Positions 17,401 to 24,702 of a DNA stretch of 64,000 bases are shown in pieces (within the stretch, counting starts at the first letter, position 1; the number at the start of each line of letters is the position of its first letter). The stretch is from a virus, in IMG/VR virus record IMGVR_UViG_3300037042_001212, positions 16,528-80,527 of that record, one strand, 5' to 3'. The translations under genes were made by a program, and so were the position numbers. The notes beneath the pieces are model-generated. The model did not search any database. It had not been told where the DNA came from and saw only the letters and a list, made by a program, of their open reading frames with translations.

Positions 17401-19813
17401 TAAACATCTGATCACTGCGCTGCTCCGCAAACTTGCTAATATCCGTGGCGCGTTTGAGTGCGGCTGCTTTTTTCTTTTCTTGCTGCTCGGCTGAAACCTC
17501 CCCCTTCCCAGTGGTCGCCTCCAATACACCCAACAACCCTGATTCTGCTGGAGATAGCCCAGTTTTCTGCACAGTACTCTGCGCCGCAAGCTGCAGGCGT
17601 TTCAACTCCCCGATCGTGGCTTCCACCCCCATGAGGCGCTGCCCGTCTTCAGTAAGCATCCCGTTTTTAACCAGCTCTTTGTCCGGAAACTCCGTTATGC
17701 GTGCTTGGTTAAGCTCACGTAGACGCGTCTCGATTACTTGAAGCGCCTGTGCAGCTTGATCCGGCTTGGACAGGTCGAAGCTTGCGCGGGAGAGGCCCAG
17801 CAAAGACGCAACCTTCCCGGTTATTTTTCCCGAGTCAATTACTTTCTGCAGCTTGTCTAAGCGCTCCTGCATGGTGTCAAGATTGCCGACCTTGATCCCG
17901 CGCCCGAAGAGGATCGCTTTAAGCGGTTGCGTTCTGGAAAAGCTCTCCGCCCGCCCGCCGACCTGATCGATATCGGCCAACTCCTCTTGCTGGCGTTTGT
18001 ACTCCTCGTAACGCCGCACTTTATCTTGCTGCGCGGCGTCCAGCTGGTCCATGATCTCGTCCGCAAACAGGGTGTCTTGCTTCGGCTGCTGTTGAACCTG
18101 CGCCTGCGGGTTGCGCTCATCGAAGTCGATGTTTGTGCGGTCTGTGGCGGTGAGCATATCCAGCTCAGGCACACCAGCGAGAAGGTCCCCGCTCTGCGCC
18201 AAATCCTGCTTGAGTTTAACCACCTGCTTAGTAAGCTGACTAACTGCGGCTATATCGCCCTCTGTCTTGGCTTTCTCCATCTGCTTGTTCAGCGCTTTGA
18301 GCTTCTTCTCTGCTTGCTCACGCGACGAGCTGGGAGGTGCCTGCTTGATCAGCGCATCCACACGCACCAATTCCCGCGCAAGCGCTTCGTCTTTTTTGAG
18401 TATCGCGTCTATACCGTCGGAATCTTTTCCCGCCAGCGCGTTAGCCTGATCAGTGAGCGCATCCCTAGCATCTAACAGCTGCTGCCGACGCTGCGCCAAC
18501 GCTTCCGGGTCATTTAGTTCACTCTGCAGCCGTTGCATGTCGTTGCGCAGCTGCGAGGCCCGTTGTGTATCGCCGTTAGCCTCAGCCTCTTGCATCTGTT
18601 TGTAGAGCTGCTGCATGTTGCCCGCCACCGGCAGAGGTGTTGCCTCTCCACCAAACAGACGCCCTTGACCCTCGGGGGCGTACCCGGCCTCAACCGTGGC
18701 CTGCCGCTGCTGTTGGAGAGCTTGTTTTTGCTGCTCCGCAACAAAGGCCTGTTGCTGCGCAATTTGTGCTGCTCGCGCATCGCGTTGGTTACTCAGCTCC
18801 TGCAACTTGTCCCGTGCCGCGCTGCGACCAGAAATACCACCGGCAACGCCAAACACAGCGCCCGGGCCAGCCACGCCTACAGCCGTCGCCTCGTATTCTT
18901 TGCGGGCGTCTTCATCGAACAGGTTGAGCCCTGCTTGTGCCCTCTCCAAAACAGCTTGTGCAATCTCCGTCGGCATCTCGACCGCGACACCCTTCGCAGC
19001 GCCCGTCGCCCCGGTGCGCAGCAAGCTTGCCTGCGCGGTGCGGGCCAGCACCTCTTCTGCTTTTTTGATGCCTACTTTCTCAGCAATACCTTCCAGAGTC
19101 TTGGTGAGGGTAGCGCCCATGCCCAGCTTGCCCAGCACAAACAGCGTGCTGATCGCATCCACCCCGGCTTGAGGCACCGCTGCTGCCGTCGCGATGCCGT
19201 AGTCCAGCGCTTCTTTTTTACCCGCTTTCTCTTGCTCGTCGGCCTGCCGCTTGACGTTGGAGCCGATGAAGCCCGGGATGCTTGCGCCGAGAGCGCCCAG
19301 TGCGCCACCAACCAGAGGTGCAACAGGGGCTGCTGGGCCAAGGAAGGGTGATGCCAGCGCACCCGCTCCAGCGCCAAGCCGCGCTCCAGCTATCGTAGCG
19401 CCCATCTGCGGTAACGACTCACCTAGCTGCCCACGCCACATGCGCATGAGCTGGCTCAACCCACCGCGCTGTTCTTCCTTCTCGCCACCAAACACGCCGT
19501 ATTTGGCAGCGGCTTCCTTTACCTCTTCATAGTTTGGCGTCTTCGATGTTTCCATCTGCCGCGCCTGATCTTGTGCGATCATGCGGCGGGTTTGATCGTC
19601 TGACATGCCGAGGAGCGGTGCCGCAGCTGTCGCCACGTTGGAGGCCAGCCCCATCGCTCCCGATTTGATGCTGGGGATCAGACCTTCCTCGGCCTTGCGA
19701 GTGTCAGCGAACTCTTTGGGAAACTTGCTTTTGGCGAGATCAAGCGCCTCTTCGTCAGACAGACCTTCAGGGACTTTGATCAGCTTACCGCTGAGAGCAC
19801 GAATGAACGGCAT
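11405..19813 (-). CDS. Giant polyvalent/ejection-type virion protein (2,802 aa)
   Basis: Starts with a phage-typical leader (KLIKVPEGLSDEEALDLAKSK), then Ala/Gly-rich hydrophobic helices at ~130-330. About 1,200 residues of Lys/Glu/Gln-rich coiled coil follow (~340-1600), with a metallopeptidase-like segment at H1769-E-L-I-G-H1774 (DVEETIAHELIGHYG). The C-terminal ~700 residues contain a conserved phage pattern, DTAIRATAYDSF ... EIMDYNRKG ... YPFFATQLQG, as seen in large polyvalent proteins carrying LPD-type domains. These proteins are packaged and injected with the DNA, where they can form a conduit or modify host targets. It is the last late gene, after two other ejection-type genes, and the largest gene here. 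No RNA polymerase motif was seen. Confidence 0.75.
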   Translation of the reverse strand: MPFIRALSGKLIKVPEGLSDEEALDLAKSKFPKEFADTRKAEEGLIPSIKSGAMGLASNVATAAAPLLGMSDDQTRRMIAQDQARQMETSKTPNYEEVKEAAAKYGVFGGEKEEQRGGLSQLMRMWRGQLGESLPQMGATIAGARLGAGAGALASPFLGPAAPVAPLVGGALGALGASIPGFIGSNVKRQADEQEKAGKKEALDYGIATAAAVPQAGVDAISTLFVLGKLGMGATLTKTLEGIAEKVGIKKAEEVLARTAQASLLRTGATGAAKGVAVEMPTEIAQAVLERAQAGLNLFDEDARKEYEATAVGVAGPGAVFGVAGGISGRSAARDKLQELSNQRDARAAQIAQQQAFVAEQQKQALQQQRQATVEAGYAPEGQGRLFGGEATPLPVAGNMQQLYKQMQEAEANGDTQRASQLRNDMQRLQSELNDPEALAQRRQQLLDARDALTDQANALAGKDSDGIDAILKKDEALARELVRVDALIKQAPPSSSREQAEKKLKALNKQMEKAKTEGDIAAVSQLTKQVVKLKQDLAQSGDLLAGVPELDMLTATDRTNIDFDERNPQAQVQQQPKQDTLFADEIMDQLDAAQQDKVRRYEEYKRQQEELADIDQVGGRAESFSRTQPLKAILFGRGIKVGNLDTMQERLDKLQKVIDSGKITGKVASLLGLSRASFDLSKPDQAAQALQVIETRLRELNQARITEFPDKELVKNGMLTEDGQRLMGVEATIGELKRLQLAAQSTVQKTGLSPAESGLLGVLEATTGKGEVSAEQQEKKKAAALKRATDISKFAEQRSDQMFNWGNEIDSLRKGDNVGDVSRRAAELRAEQIALLAKMEAAKRVEQTGVQMSIPAQERLEQEVKLWLSRITKNAKPGEPEGALQNELRDKLGVKQGAIDRGMTITDTKTGELARLQQGVDRLILRAVEKYKREKPKKQKGPFGLTQQSAAVLSDRYDAQQAAAVPEEAPEPDLSGKQREMFPGSVTEVTKKKQAVEKRTATVESKKQAKLEETKALLQKVATEKEKKKRRLERRALMADIRQKLRAEQKEVSKRNAKERLASLVTLKDKLENEIAKAKADAEAERLAPLAESVLANIEYADGLEPEQRDRLTRQVLKESQKSKIKLKSFDSLSKLTSVQLSGETKQYLRGLDAQLNAVNALITKTQAEVATADKREKATAALQEKQKPKQFVPAGQVITPEDSRPPAKKVTPEEQADRDAMTNIRERVETQEAFVAEAEETIDAEIKRIDDILAEDFSDTLKGRGYARQDLELLADMEFAAGLSDADIAKLKTEARINIRYANAYRKVVSLESFRQKLRKENAVLQKAKADLKPFKEQLKALQKKEASIAQEQRVKALRARVLKSLDAVAASMQRTKEAQVAETRRVEDILADIAQGSIKGSEGLRGVPKKTLTLKEEQEVTDLEDQLRKLDPKKRPAAALRRRIKELKRTIGVVYQQKSLEGPSDLSEIEAGQTDIETGTTAKERAKEAAQEEILLKLRRQRAALAAKVTKAIEDRRLGTNENVKARTADVEKTTETLESAKKGAAEVASFGETASSKAWAEAGKVRQREAELLSAKKALERAKEVRALLGRGAETLAKMTKTLSDAGFGISSNAKKSEALQARVVRETIFAENRQGKRTPAPLKTGLPGYTPEFTTDRDTVDQAGLGQQRRAADDGVDFRDATDADTGVDLAEAQAIADRVKAALPEGVDFIYAPTLADAPAAFQEAVAASGRKAAKGAVMPDGRVVVIGEAHSSPKDVEETIAHELIGHYGADMVLGPEGMKAMVADMTKKGLDHIAEVATGLGLFPDVTTARMAMPTKPNEQVMTVLVREMIAHAAEGRRVAPRFAEKVKTFIRDVISKVRGFFRNAGLSNLAKADTKAIQKILNDAERALSRGRLGIYKSPDGQIVFRSATSKPEGMSDDAWELTNALVGSDGKRWQDQTKAKLLGIAATTAFDSKAPVKMAAEIGVKKGLISDMEAVQNIYTLSQHGKVTNHTLDTVQNGPRELVYKEQDGEKYWQVTRKEGKDVPTLLKVFASLDKSGFTPEQYDSLFTLFLASKRIKNEGVGIAKLSYRKDKNGNLLVTEEKLTKFEKEIASNKKVSDAFEEARRIYNAYNEGLINFAVQAGALSKELAAVLKAKKDFIPFYREKNGEFELVFDDGSTPISIGNIKDQPYLHELVGGDQRILPIFQSAVQNTRMLTDMALRNLATKDTAMLLSKLGMTETYTSKKKPDQKNTIFKGMGSAGPNILRFKLDGEDVYIKVKTEGTIFEEIPAELLVKGMEGIKTTFPPTLRLLGLPAKLLRHFIVLSPIYPIRSIIRESLSAWGTSGADFTPILDPIKNLAKAVSKKSETVEKLQREGLGGGQLLSGISGNEEMAKILRSISSGKTTWNTALAWLEATSMLSDTAIRATAYDSFIKQKLNPVRAWVATNEIMDYNRKGTSPMIYIANTMYPFFATQLQGLSIMYRAMSGRMPMNDRLKIQDKFIRRGLTLGAMTLAYAAMMQDDEAYQNASPEARLANWFVRIPGVDAPLKIPIPFEYGLLFKAIPEAIYHAAFSKEDFAPVGKALAKMAANSIPGAGSYFMPQIAKPIISQATGVDLFTGANVETPAMQKLDPAERYKEGTTELAKMLGAGANISPARIDQFIKDIGSGTLLSLVSLANPLLAGDNPPSASMKPSKYPLVGGMFQPTDAGAVIDRVYEKMEEAVQAKNTYTKLLEEKREDKAEAYLNANIDRIMLADSEPNFKDAMKQLTDYEKAIRADEEMLPSEKREKLDEIRRQKIETAKAYRDALREAA

Positions 19814-19824
19814 GGACAGTCCTC

Positions 19825-22368
19825 TTACTTTGTTGCGTCGAAGTAGCTACCTGCAGCAGCGTCGGGGATTTGAATGCTTGTTGGCGCTGCTGAGGCAAAA
19901 GAGTAACCCTCCGGTGATAGAGACGTAAGCTCCTCTTGGTATGCACGGTTCTGTAGTTCCGCCACGCCCACTCCGGGGTTCTTCTTCTTGTAGTCCATCA
20001 GCCATTGCATATTCTTAAAGTTTTTGGCTACGTTGTCTTTTGCTTTGTCCTTGATAGCCGATTCTTGAGCAGACGTTAAACGTCCTTTACCCTCTGCCCG
20101 AGCCATTCCGGTATCACGAAGCATAGCCGTATGCGCCGCCTGCGCTTTCTCCGTAGCCCGGTTGTGGCGCTGCTGCTCGGTTAGTTGTGTGCCTTGTAGT
20201 GCAACCATTGCCTCGCGATACACCGTCTGCGCAGCCAGCTCCGCCGCCTTTATCTTCCGATCCTGCGACTGGCCCATCAACTTGGAGCCCAGCTCGAAGT
20301 CACCCTGTTTGAAGGCCAAGTCCGCCTTGGCCATATCCATCCGTGACTTGTCCAAGTCTTTTTCAAACCCGCGCTTCTCCTTGCCGTATGCAGCTCCGGT
20401 CTCACCAGCGGCACCGAAGGCGGCACCAAGCGATTCGATACCCCCTCGACCGCGTTTACCCAGTTCAGCGGCAGCACGCAAGGCAGCTACGCCACGCGAT
20501 TCGTCCCGCAGTGCAGCAAGACCTGTCTCGCCCTTTGTCTGCGACTCCTGCTCCGCTCTGCGCAGTGCTTCACGTTCGGACTTCGTATAGGTGCCCGCCT
20601 GCTCAGCGAACCGCTTGAGCATGTCCTCATCGGATTCTTGCGCAGCACGAGACAACCCCGGGGCCATTCCCTGAACCGACGACGGGCCGTCTGCGGCAGC
20701 ATCCGGTTCGCCACCTGAAGACGGTATCAGTGCAGCGATACCCGGTTTGCTGACAGGAGCGCGTGGAGCGTTATTACGTGGGGCGTTTCTACCCTGCGCC
20801 GGAGTAGCCGCAACGTCTGCAGCCGTAGGCTCGGGTAAACCCCCTTGAACATCCATATTCCCCTCCCCGGGGATAACTCGCAGCCCAGTCGAAGACTCTT
20901 GAAACAAAGAGGCGGGGTCTTGTTCCGGGGGCGGGCCCATCGGATACCCAAACTCGGGATAGGGCAGGGGCTTACCCGCCTTCGCCGCAATTTCATTCTG
21001 TTTCTGGCGTGTAATACGTTCGGCCCGTTGCATGGGGTTAAGCGTGGCGGGCTCTCCGGTCAAGTATCGACCTGTCCTGCCGCCAACCTGATACCGACGT
21101 ATTTCTCCGCCCTCAAACATCGCGACGGGCTCTTCTTCACCGGCAATCCCACCATCTGGGATGTCCATGTTTTCAACCGGAACGGCTTCAAGGCCAGCCT
21201 GTGCAACTTGTTGCTGCAAGACGGACGGCTGGTTCGCTTCAGACTGCGCAGCCATGCCGTCTTGCGCAACTTGTGTTTTCTTCTTGAGGGTGTGCGCCAG
21301 CATGGCCGAGGTCACATCCACCGGCCCCGGTTCCCCGCGCATAATTGCTTCGAGGCGAGCCATTGGCATCGTAAGCGCAAGTTCGTATTGCTGCTGCGGA
21401 GAGGTACCACCAACGATACCACCAACGGCGTAGCCCTTAATTTCACCGCCATCCTTAGCACCAAACAGCTTGGACGTGCCATACGCGCCCAGACCAAGTG
21501 AGGCTATTTGATTTGCGGCGGTTGCTGGGGCCTGATACTGATACATCGTCTGGTTCGGGCTCACGGGGACACCACGGAGGAGTGAACTGTAGAACTGAAG
21601 CTGTGACTGCGGGAACGTCTGCTGCTGCATGAAGTCTTCGTAACGCCTGTTGAGGACGTCCTGCGACTGCGCTTGCTGCGTTGCACCAGCCGCTTGTTGA
21701 GCCTGAGCTGCAGCTGCCTGTTGACCAAACGCCGTCTGACCCAGTTGACCGAACTGCTGGCCCATCTGGCCAGCCAGCCCCAGACCTTGAAGCCCAAGCT
21801 GGGAGCCAAACTGCAGGTTCTTGTTGGCTTGTTCAAACGCTCGTTGTGAGCCTTGGGCTTGAATGTCGCCAAGCGTGTTCTGCAGGTTGCGCTGGGCTTC
21901 CGACTCCACGATCGCCTGACGAGAACCACCAAAGGCCCCTGCGCGGGATGCCGCCGCTTGTTGACCCGGGAGCTGCCGACCGTAGTCGTCAACGGCTTGC
22001 GTCTTCTGAAAGTCCACCACGTTCTGCATGTAGGGCGACATGTAGGCTTGCATGGAGCCGGGGGACGTTGCCTGCTGTGCGTAGTTCTGACCTGCGCCAA
22101 GAGCACCAAGCCCAGCCGCGCCTGTCATTCCAGCAGCTGGTGCGTTTAGCGCAGAAGGGCCGAGGCCCTGAACCCCCTGAAACCCCTGCTGCTGCAACGG
22201 GCTGAACCCCGCAGTTCGCTCCCCACCATACGGCTGGTACTGCACTTGCGAGGCCGTTTGGCCGCGCTGCATGAGGTCCTCAAAATAAGGACGTGCATAC
22301 TCCGGCAGGTTGCTCTGGTTTACCTGCGAAGTGGTTGGTGCCGGTGATCCGCCGCCGCCTTTACCCAT
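19825..22368 (-). CDS. Internal virion/ejection-type protein (847 aa), Gln/Ala-rich
   Basis: N-terminus MGKGGGGSPAPTTSQV followed by PEYARPYFEDLM, a pattern often found in phage structural proteins encoded next to ejection proteins. Residues ~60-260 are Gln/Ala/Gly-rich (AQAQQAAGATQQAQ) helices. Further on are repeated short glycine motifs (KDGGEIKGYAVGGIV, MFEGGEIRRYQVGG) shared with the upstream 409-residue protein. The C-terminus is coiled coil plus a Pro-rich stretch. No enzymatic motif. By position between a gp13-like gene and the giant protein, it is probably an internal core or ejected protein. Its start overlaps the preceding gene by 8 bases. Confidence 0.65.
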   Translation of the reverse strand: MGKGGGGSPAPTTSQVNQSNLPEYARPYFEDLMQRGQTASQVQYQPYGGERTAGFSPLQQQGFQGVQGLGPSALNAPAAGMTGAAGLGALGAGQNYAQQATSPGSMQAYMSPYMQNVVDFQKTQAVDDYGRQLPGQQAAASRAGAFGGSRQAIVESEAQRNLQNTLGDIQAQGSQRAFEQANKNLQFGSQLGLQGLGLAGQMGQQFGQLGQTAFGQQAAAAQAQQAAGATQQAQSQDVLNRRYEDFMQQQTFPQSQLQFYSSLLRGVPVSPNQTMYQYQAPATAANQIASLGLGAYGTSKLFGAKDGGEIKGYAVGGIVGGTSPQQQYELALTMPMARLEAIMRGEPGPVDVTSAMLAHTLKKKTQVAQDGMAAQSEANQPSVLQQQVAQAGLEAVPVENMDIPDGGIAGEEEPVAMFEGGEIRRYQVGGRTGRYLTGEPATLNPMQRAERITRQKQNEIAAKAGKPLPYPEFGYPMGPPPEQDPASLFQESSTGLRVIPGEGNMDVQGGLPEPTAADVAATPAQGRNAPRNNAPRAPVSKPGIAALIPSSGGEPDAAADGPSSVQGMAPGLSRAAQESDEDMLKRFAEQAGTYTKSEREALRRAEQESQTKGETGLAALRDESRGVAALRAAAELGKRGRGGIESLGAAFGAAGETGAAYGKEKRGFEKDLDKSRMDMAKADLAFKQGDFELGSKLMGQSQDRKIKAAELAAQTVYREAMVALQGTQLTEQQRHNRATEKAQAAHTAMLRDTGMARAEGKGRLTSAQESAIKDKAKDNVAKNFKNMQWLMDYKKKNPGVGVAELQNRAYQEELTSLSPEGYSFASAAPTSIQIPDAAAGSYFDATK

Positions 22369-22792
22369 TGCTATCTCCTAGTGGTAACTCACAGGTTACC
22401 CATCGAAAGTTATTGCCGTCACCGGCGAAGATTTTGGCCCAGCCTTTGCGCCCTGTGAATTCAATGGCGTCGCACTGCGTATCCGTAGCCCAGCGGCGCA
22501 GTATCGCCAGCATGGGTTCTTTCCATCGTTCAAGCTCTTCACCCCCACAAAAGTGCATATTCAGCACCCGCTTGTTGGGGTATTCAGTGAACCCGGTCAC
22601 CACAGCGCCATAGTAGGTCGGACCGTCGTCGAAGGCAACCCACAGGTGATGATCATCCCGCTGTGTTACAAGGTCAAAAATGTCCTCGTCGTGGAACCGC
22701 CCGTGAGTCTGCTTCGCCGCCATCTCCATGTAGGGCTTAACATACTCCCAGCAGCTATGGACGTGCCCCGGTGGCACCATACTTACTTTCAT
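22361..22792 (-). CDS. GNAT-fold protein, T7 gp13-like
   Basis: 143 residues with the layout of phage acetyltransferase-fold virion proteins: an N-terminal helix region (CWEYVKPYMEMAAKQTHGRF), beta strands DDHHLWVAFDD and YGAVVTGF, then NMHFCGGEELERW and a helix (EPMLAILRRWATD) with CDAIEFTGRKGW. T7 gp13 and homologues sit beside ejection-protein genes as here. Whether it acetylates anything is unknown. Four-base overlap with the upstream gene. Confidence 0.7.
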   Translation of the reverse strand: MKVSMVPPGHVHSCWEYVKPYMEMAAKQTHGRFHDEDIFDLVTQRDDHHLWVAFDDGPTYYGAVVTGFTEYPNKRVLNMHFCGGEELERWKEPMLAILRRWATDTQCDAIEFTGRKGWAKIFAGDGNNFRWVTCELPLGDSNG

Positions 22793-24018
22793 GCGGCACG
22801 GCGCTTCGCGTCTTGCTCGGCTTGGCGCATCAGGGCATACAACCGCTTCGCCCCGCCAGCCTGTTTGACACGTTTCCTCGGTACATAAGCTTCGCCGTTG
22901 GACACTTTGGCAGGCCGCACCCCGTCGATCGTCGTTGGAATAGAGTCGCTGGTACCAGTTCCCGGGCCCCTGATGGGGATCGCCCCAAGACCGGCAGCAG
23001 CTTCACGTTGCCCACCCATGCCATCCACCGCCTTCTTGGTGAGAACGAAACCGCCATCCTCGAGCTCCGGCACGGAGTGCATCTCACCACCCTTGGCAGC
23101 ATAGGTTGGCTGCAGGGTGCCGTAGTCAGTGAAAAGGTTACGCTCGGGGTCGTAGGGCCGACGGACAGGGCCGGAGAGTCTGGCTGTTGAACGCGGTTCC
23201 TGCGGCATCTCGGGGAGTCCGGGCTGGTCAAACGCACCTACCATGCCAAGAGCGCCAAGACCCGCAGCACCCTTGCTCATGCCGGTTGGGAACTGCTGGC
23301 CGAGGGCATCCGTGAAGGATGGTTTGGAGTAGGTTTCCATCCCCGGGCTGCGAGCACCAATAGCCCCGTCAATAGCGTATGGATCGACGGCTGTGGCGGC
23401 AGGTTGGGCCAAAGTAGGCACACTGGCCAAATTCGGGTTTGTGGACATTGCGTTGGTGATGCCAGATGTGCGGGCGGCGGATTCAGCTGCGTTCAACGCT
23501 TCAATCTGGGAGGCGTTACCCCCCGAGAGCCCGACATCAGCCATCCCAGCACCAGCAGCCTCAGTACCCCCAAACAACCCTGACTGCATACCCGCACCCA
23601 TACCGCCGCCGACGCCGTAGCCACCAAGCCCACCCATCAACGCACCCTGTAACCGGTTCTCTTTGTTGGTTAGCGCCCCTGTCGCGGCTCCAGCCAGAGC
23701 CCCTGTTTGTGCGGCAGTCAACCCCATAAGTCCTGCTGTACCAGCAGCACCAGTAACAGCACCCGCAGCAGCAGCACCCGGAGCAGCAGCTAAAGCAGCG
23801 CCACCCGTAAAATAGACCGCAGCCGCAGCCGCGATAGCGGGGAGGATGTTCTTCAGGAACCCAGCCTCTGCAAGTCCGGTATGTGGGTTGATGGTCAAAG
23901 AGCCGCCGTGAGCGAGCGCAATAGCTTGAAGACCTCGCACCTCGCCGGGGGTCATGTGAACAAGCATTTTGTCTTCGCCACGACCGAGGGCGGCAAGTCC
24001 GGCAGCAGTTCGTTTCAT
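22789..24018 (-). CDS. Virion-associated Gly/Ala-rich protein (409 aa)
   Basis: Begins with a conserved phage signature, MLVHMTPGEVRGLQAIALAHGG and LTINPHTGLAEAGFLK. A long Ala/Gly-rich hydrophobic stretch follows (~55-170: AAAAAVYFTGGAALAAAPG and GLGGYGVGGGMGAGMQ) that could insert in a membrane. The C-terminal part has GGEMHSVPELEDGGFVLTKKAVDGMGG and ends basic. Glycine motifs of this kind also occur in the 847-residue protein. Together with its two downstream neighbours it looks like the ejection-protein group. Exact role unknown. Confidence 0.6.
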   Translation of the reverse strand: MKRTAAGLAALGRGEDKMLVHMTPGEVRGLQAIALAHGGSLTINPHTGLAEAGFLKNILPAIAAAAAVYFTGGAALAAAPGAAAAGAVTGAAGTAGLMGLTAAQTGALAGAATGALTNKENRLQGALMGGLGGYGVGGGMGAGMQSGLFGGTEAAGAGMADVGLSGGNASQIEALNAAESAARTSGITNAMSTNPNLASVPTLAQPAATAVDPYAIDGAIGARSPGMETYSKPSFTDALGQQFPTGMSKGAAGLGALGMVGAFDQPGLPEMPQEPRSTARLSGPVRRPYDPERNLFTDYGTLQPTYAAKGGEMHSVPELEDGGFVLTKKAVDGMGGQREAAAGLGAIPIRGPGTGTSDSIPTTIDGVRPAKVSNGEAYVPRKRVKQAGGAKRLYALMRQAEQDAKRRAA

Positions 24019-24048
24019 AGGTAAACCCTCAAGATTTTTAACATATTA

Positions 24049-24702
24049 TCACGCGTAGATACTCGAAACCACATCCGAAACCCGGGTGGCAGTTAGGATC
24101 ACCGAAGGCACAGCTGGACGGGTTGGGCTTGTGCCTGCAACGTAGTGTTCGATCCGAGCGTCAACGCTTGTGGTATTCCACATCAGCTGGATGTAGTCGG
24201 CAGCTTGAACGGTAACCAAGAAATTCAGAGCCGCAACGATGTGGTACGGATCACCGACTCCTTTTCTGGCGGCAAGGCCAAACCGGCTGTTTGAGTTGGC
24301 GATGTCCGTCCCGTTCTTCCGGAACCAGATGTCAATGTCCTGCGGAGCAGTTGATAGGCTAGACAGTTGTATGCTGAACTGAATGTTGTATACCCCGGCA
24401 TCTGCAAAGGTAAGCTGCGAGGAACTTGCAATCGATACCCCCTGCGAGATATCAGTGGTGTTCAGCGTTATTGCATAGGCCACCGTGGTGCTGACAGCGG
24501 TCTGATCCGTGGTGTCGTAGAACGACCCGTAGGAAAACGTCAGGTAGTCTCCACCTTTCGGGCCAAATACCGCCTGCAACGCATTGTCCAGCGTGTTGAA
24601 GTAGACCCGAAGCTCCCGGTAGGTCTGGTCGTAGTAACGCGCCTCATACTCCTGCGGCGCATTGATTAGGTTTGGAGCCTTGGTGGCGCGGAGGACAGCC
24701 AT
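24049..24702 (-). CDS. Virion structural protein with jelly-roll-like fold (217 aa)
   Basis: Residues 1-60 include a conserved phage start (NLINAPQEYEARYYDQTYRELRVYFN). The rest is beta-rich and resembles a C1q/TNF-like or tail-appendage jelly roll (GVYNIQFSIQLSS, DIDIWFRKNGTDIANS, DYIQLMWNTTS). This composition is frequent in phage head fibres and tail appendages. The stop is 30 bases upstream of the 409-residue gene and its start overlaps the stop of the preceding gene. Confidence 0.6.
   Translation of the reverse strand: MAVLRATKAPNLINAPQEYEARYYDQTYRELRVYFNTLDNALQAVFGPKGGDYLTFSYGSFYDTTDQTAVSTTVAYAITLNTTDISQGVSIASSSQLTFADAGVYNIQFSIQLSSLSTAPQDIDIWFRKNGTDIANSNSRFGLAARKGVGDPYHIVAALNFLVTVQAADYIQLMWNTTSVDARIEHYVAGTSPTRPAVPSVILTATRVSDVVSSIYA

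Noticed and set aside
11405-19813. Giant protein as an N4-type virion RNA polymerase
   Set aside because: No T7-like polymerase catalytic motifs were seen; most of the length is coiled coil plus conserved ejection-protein patterns.
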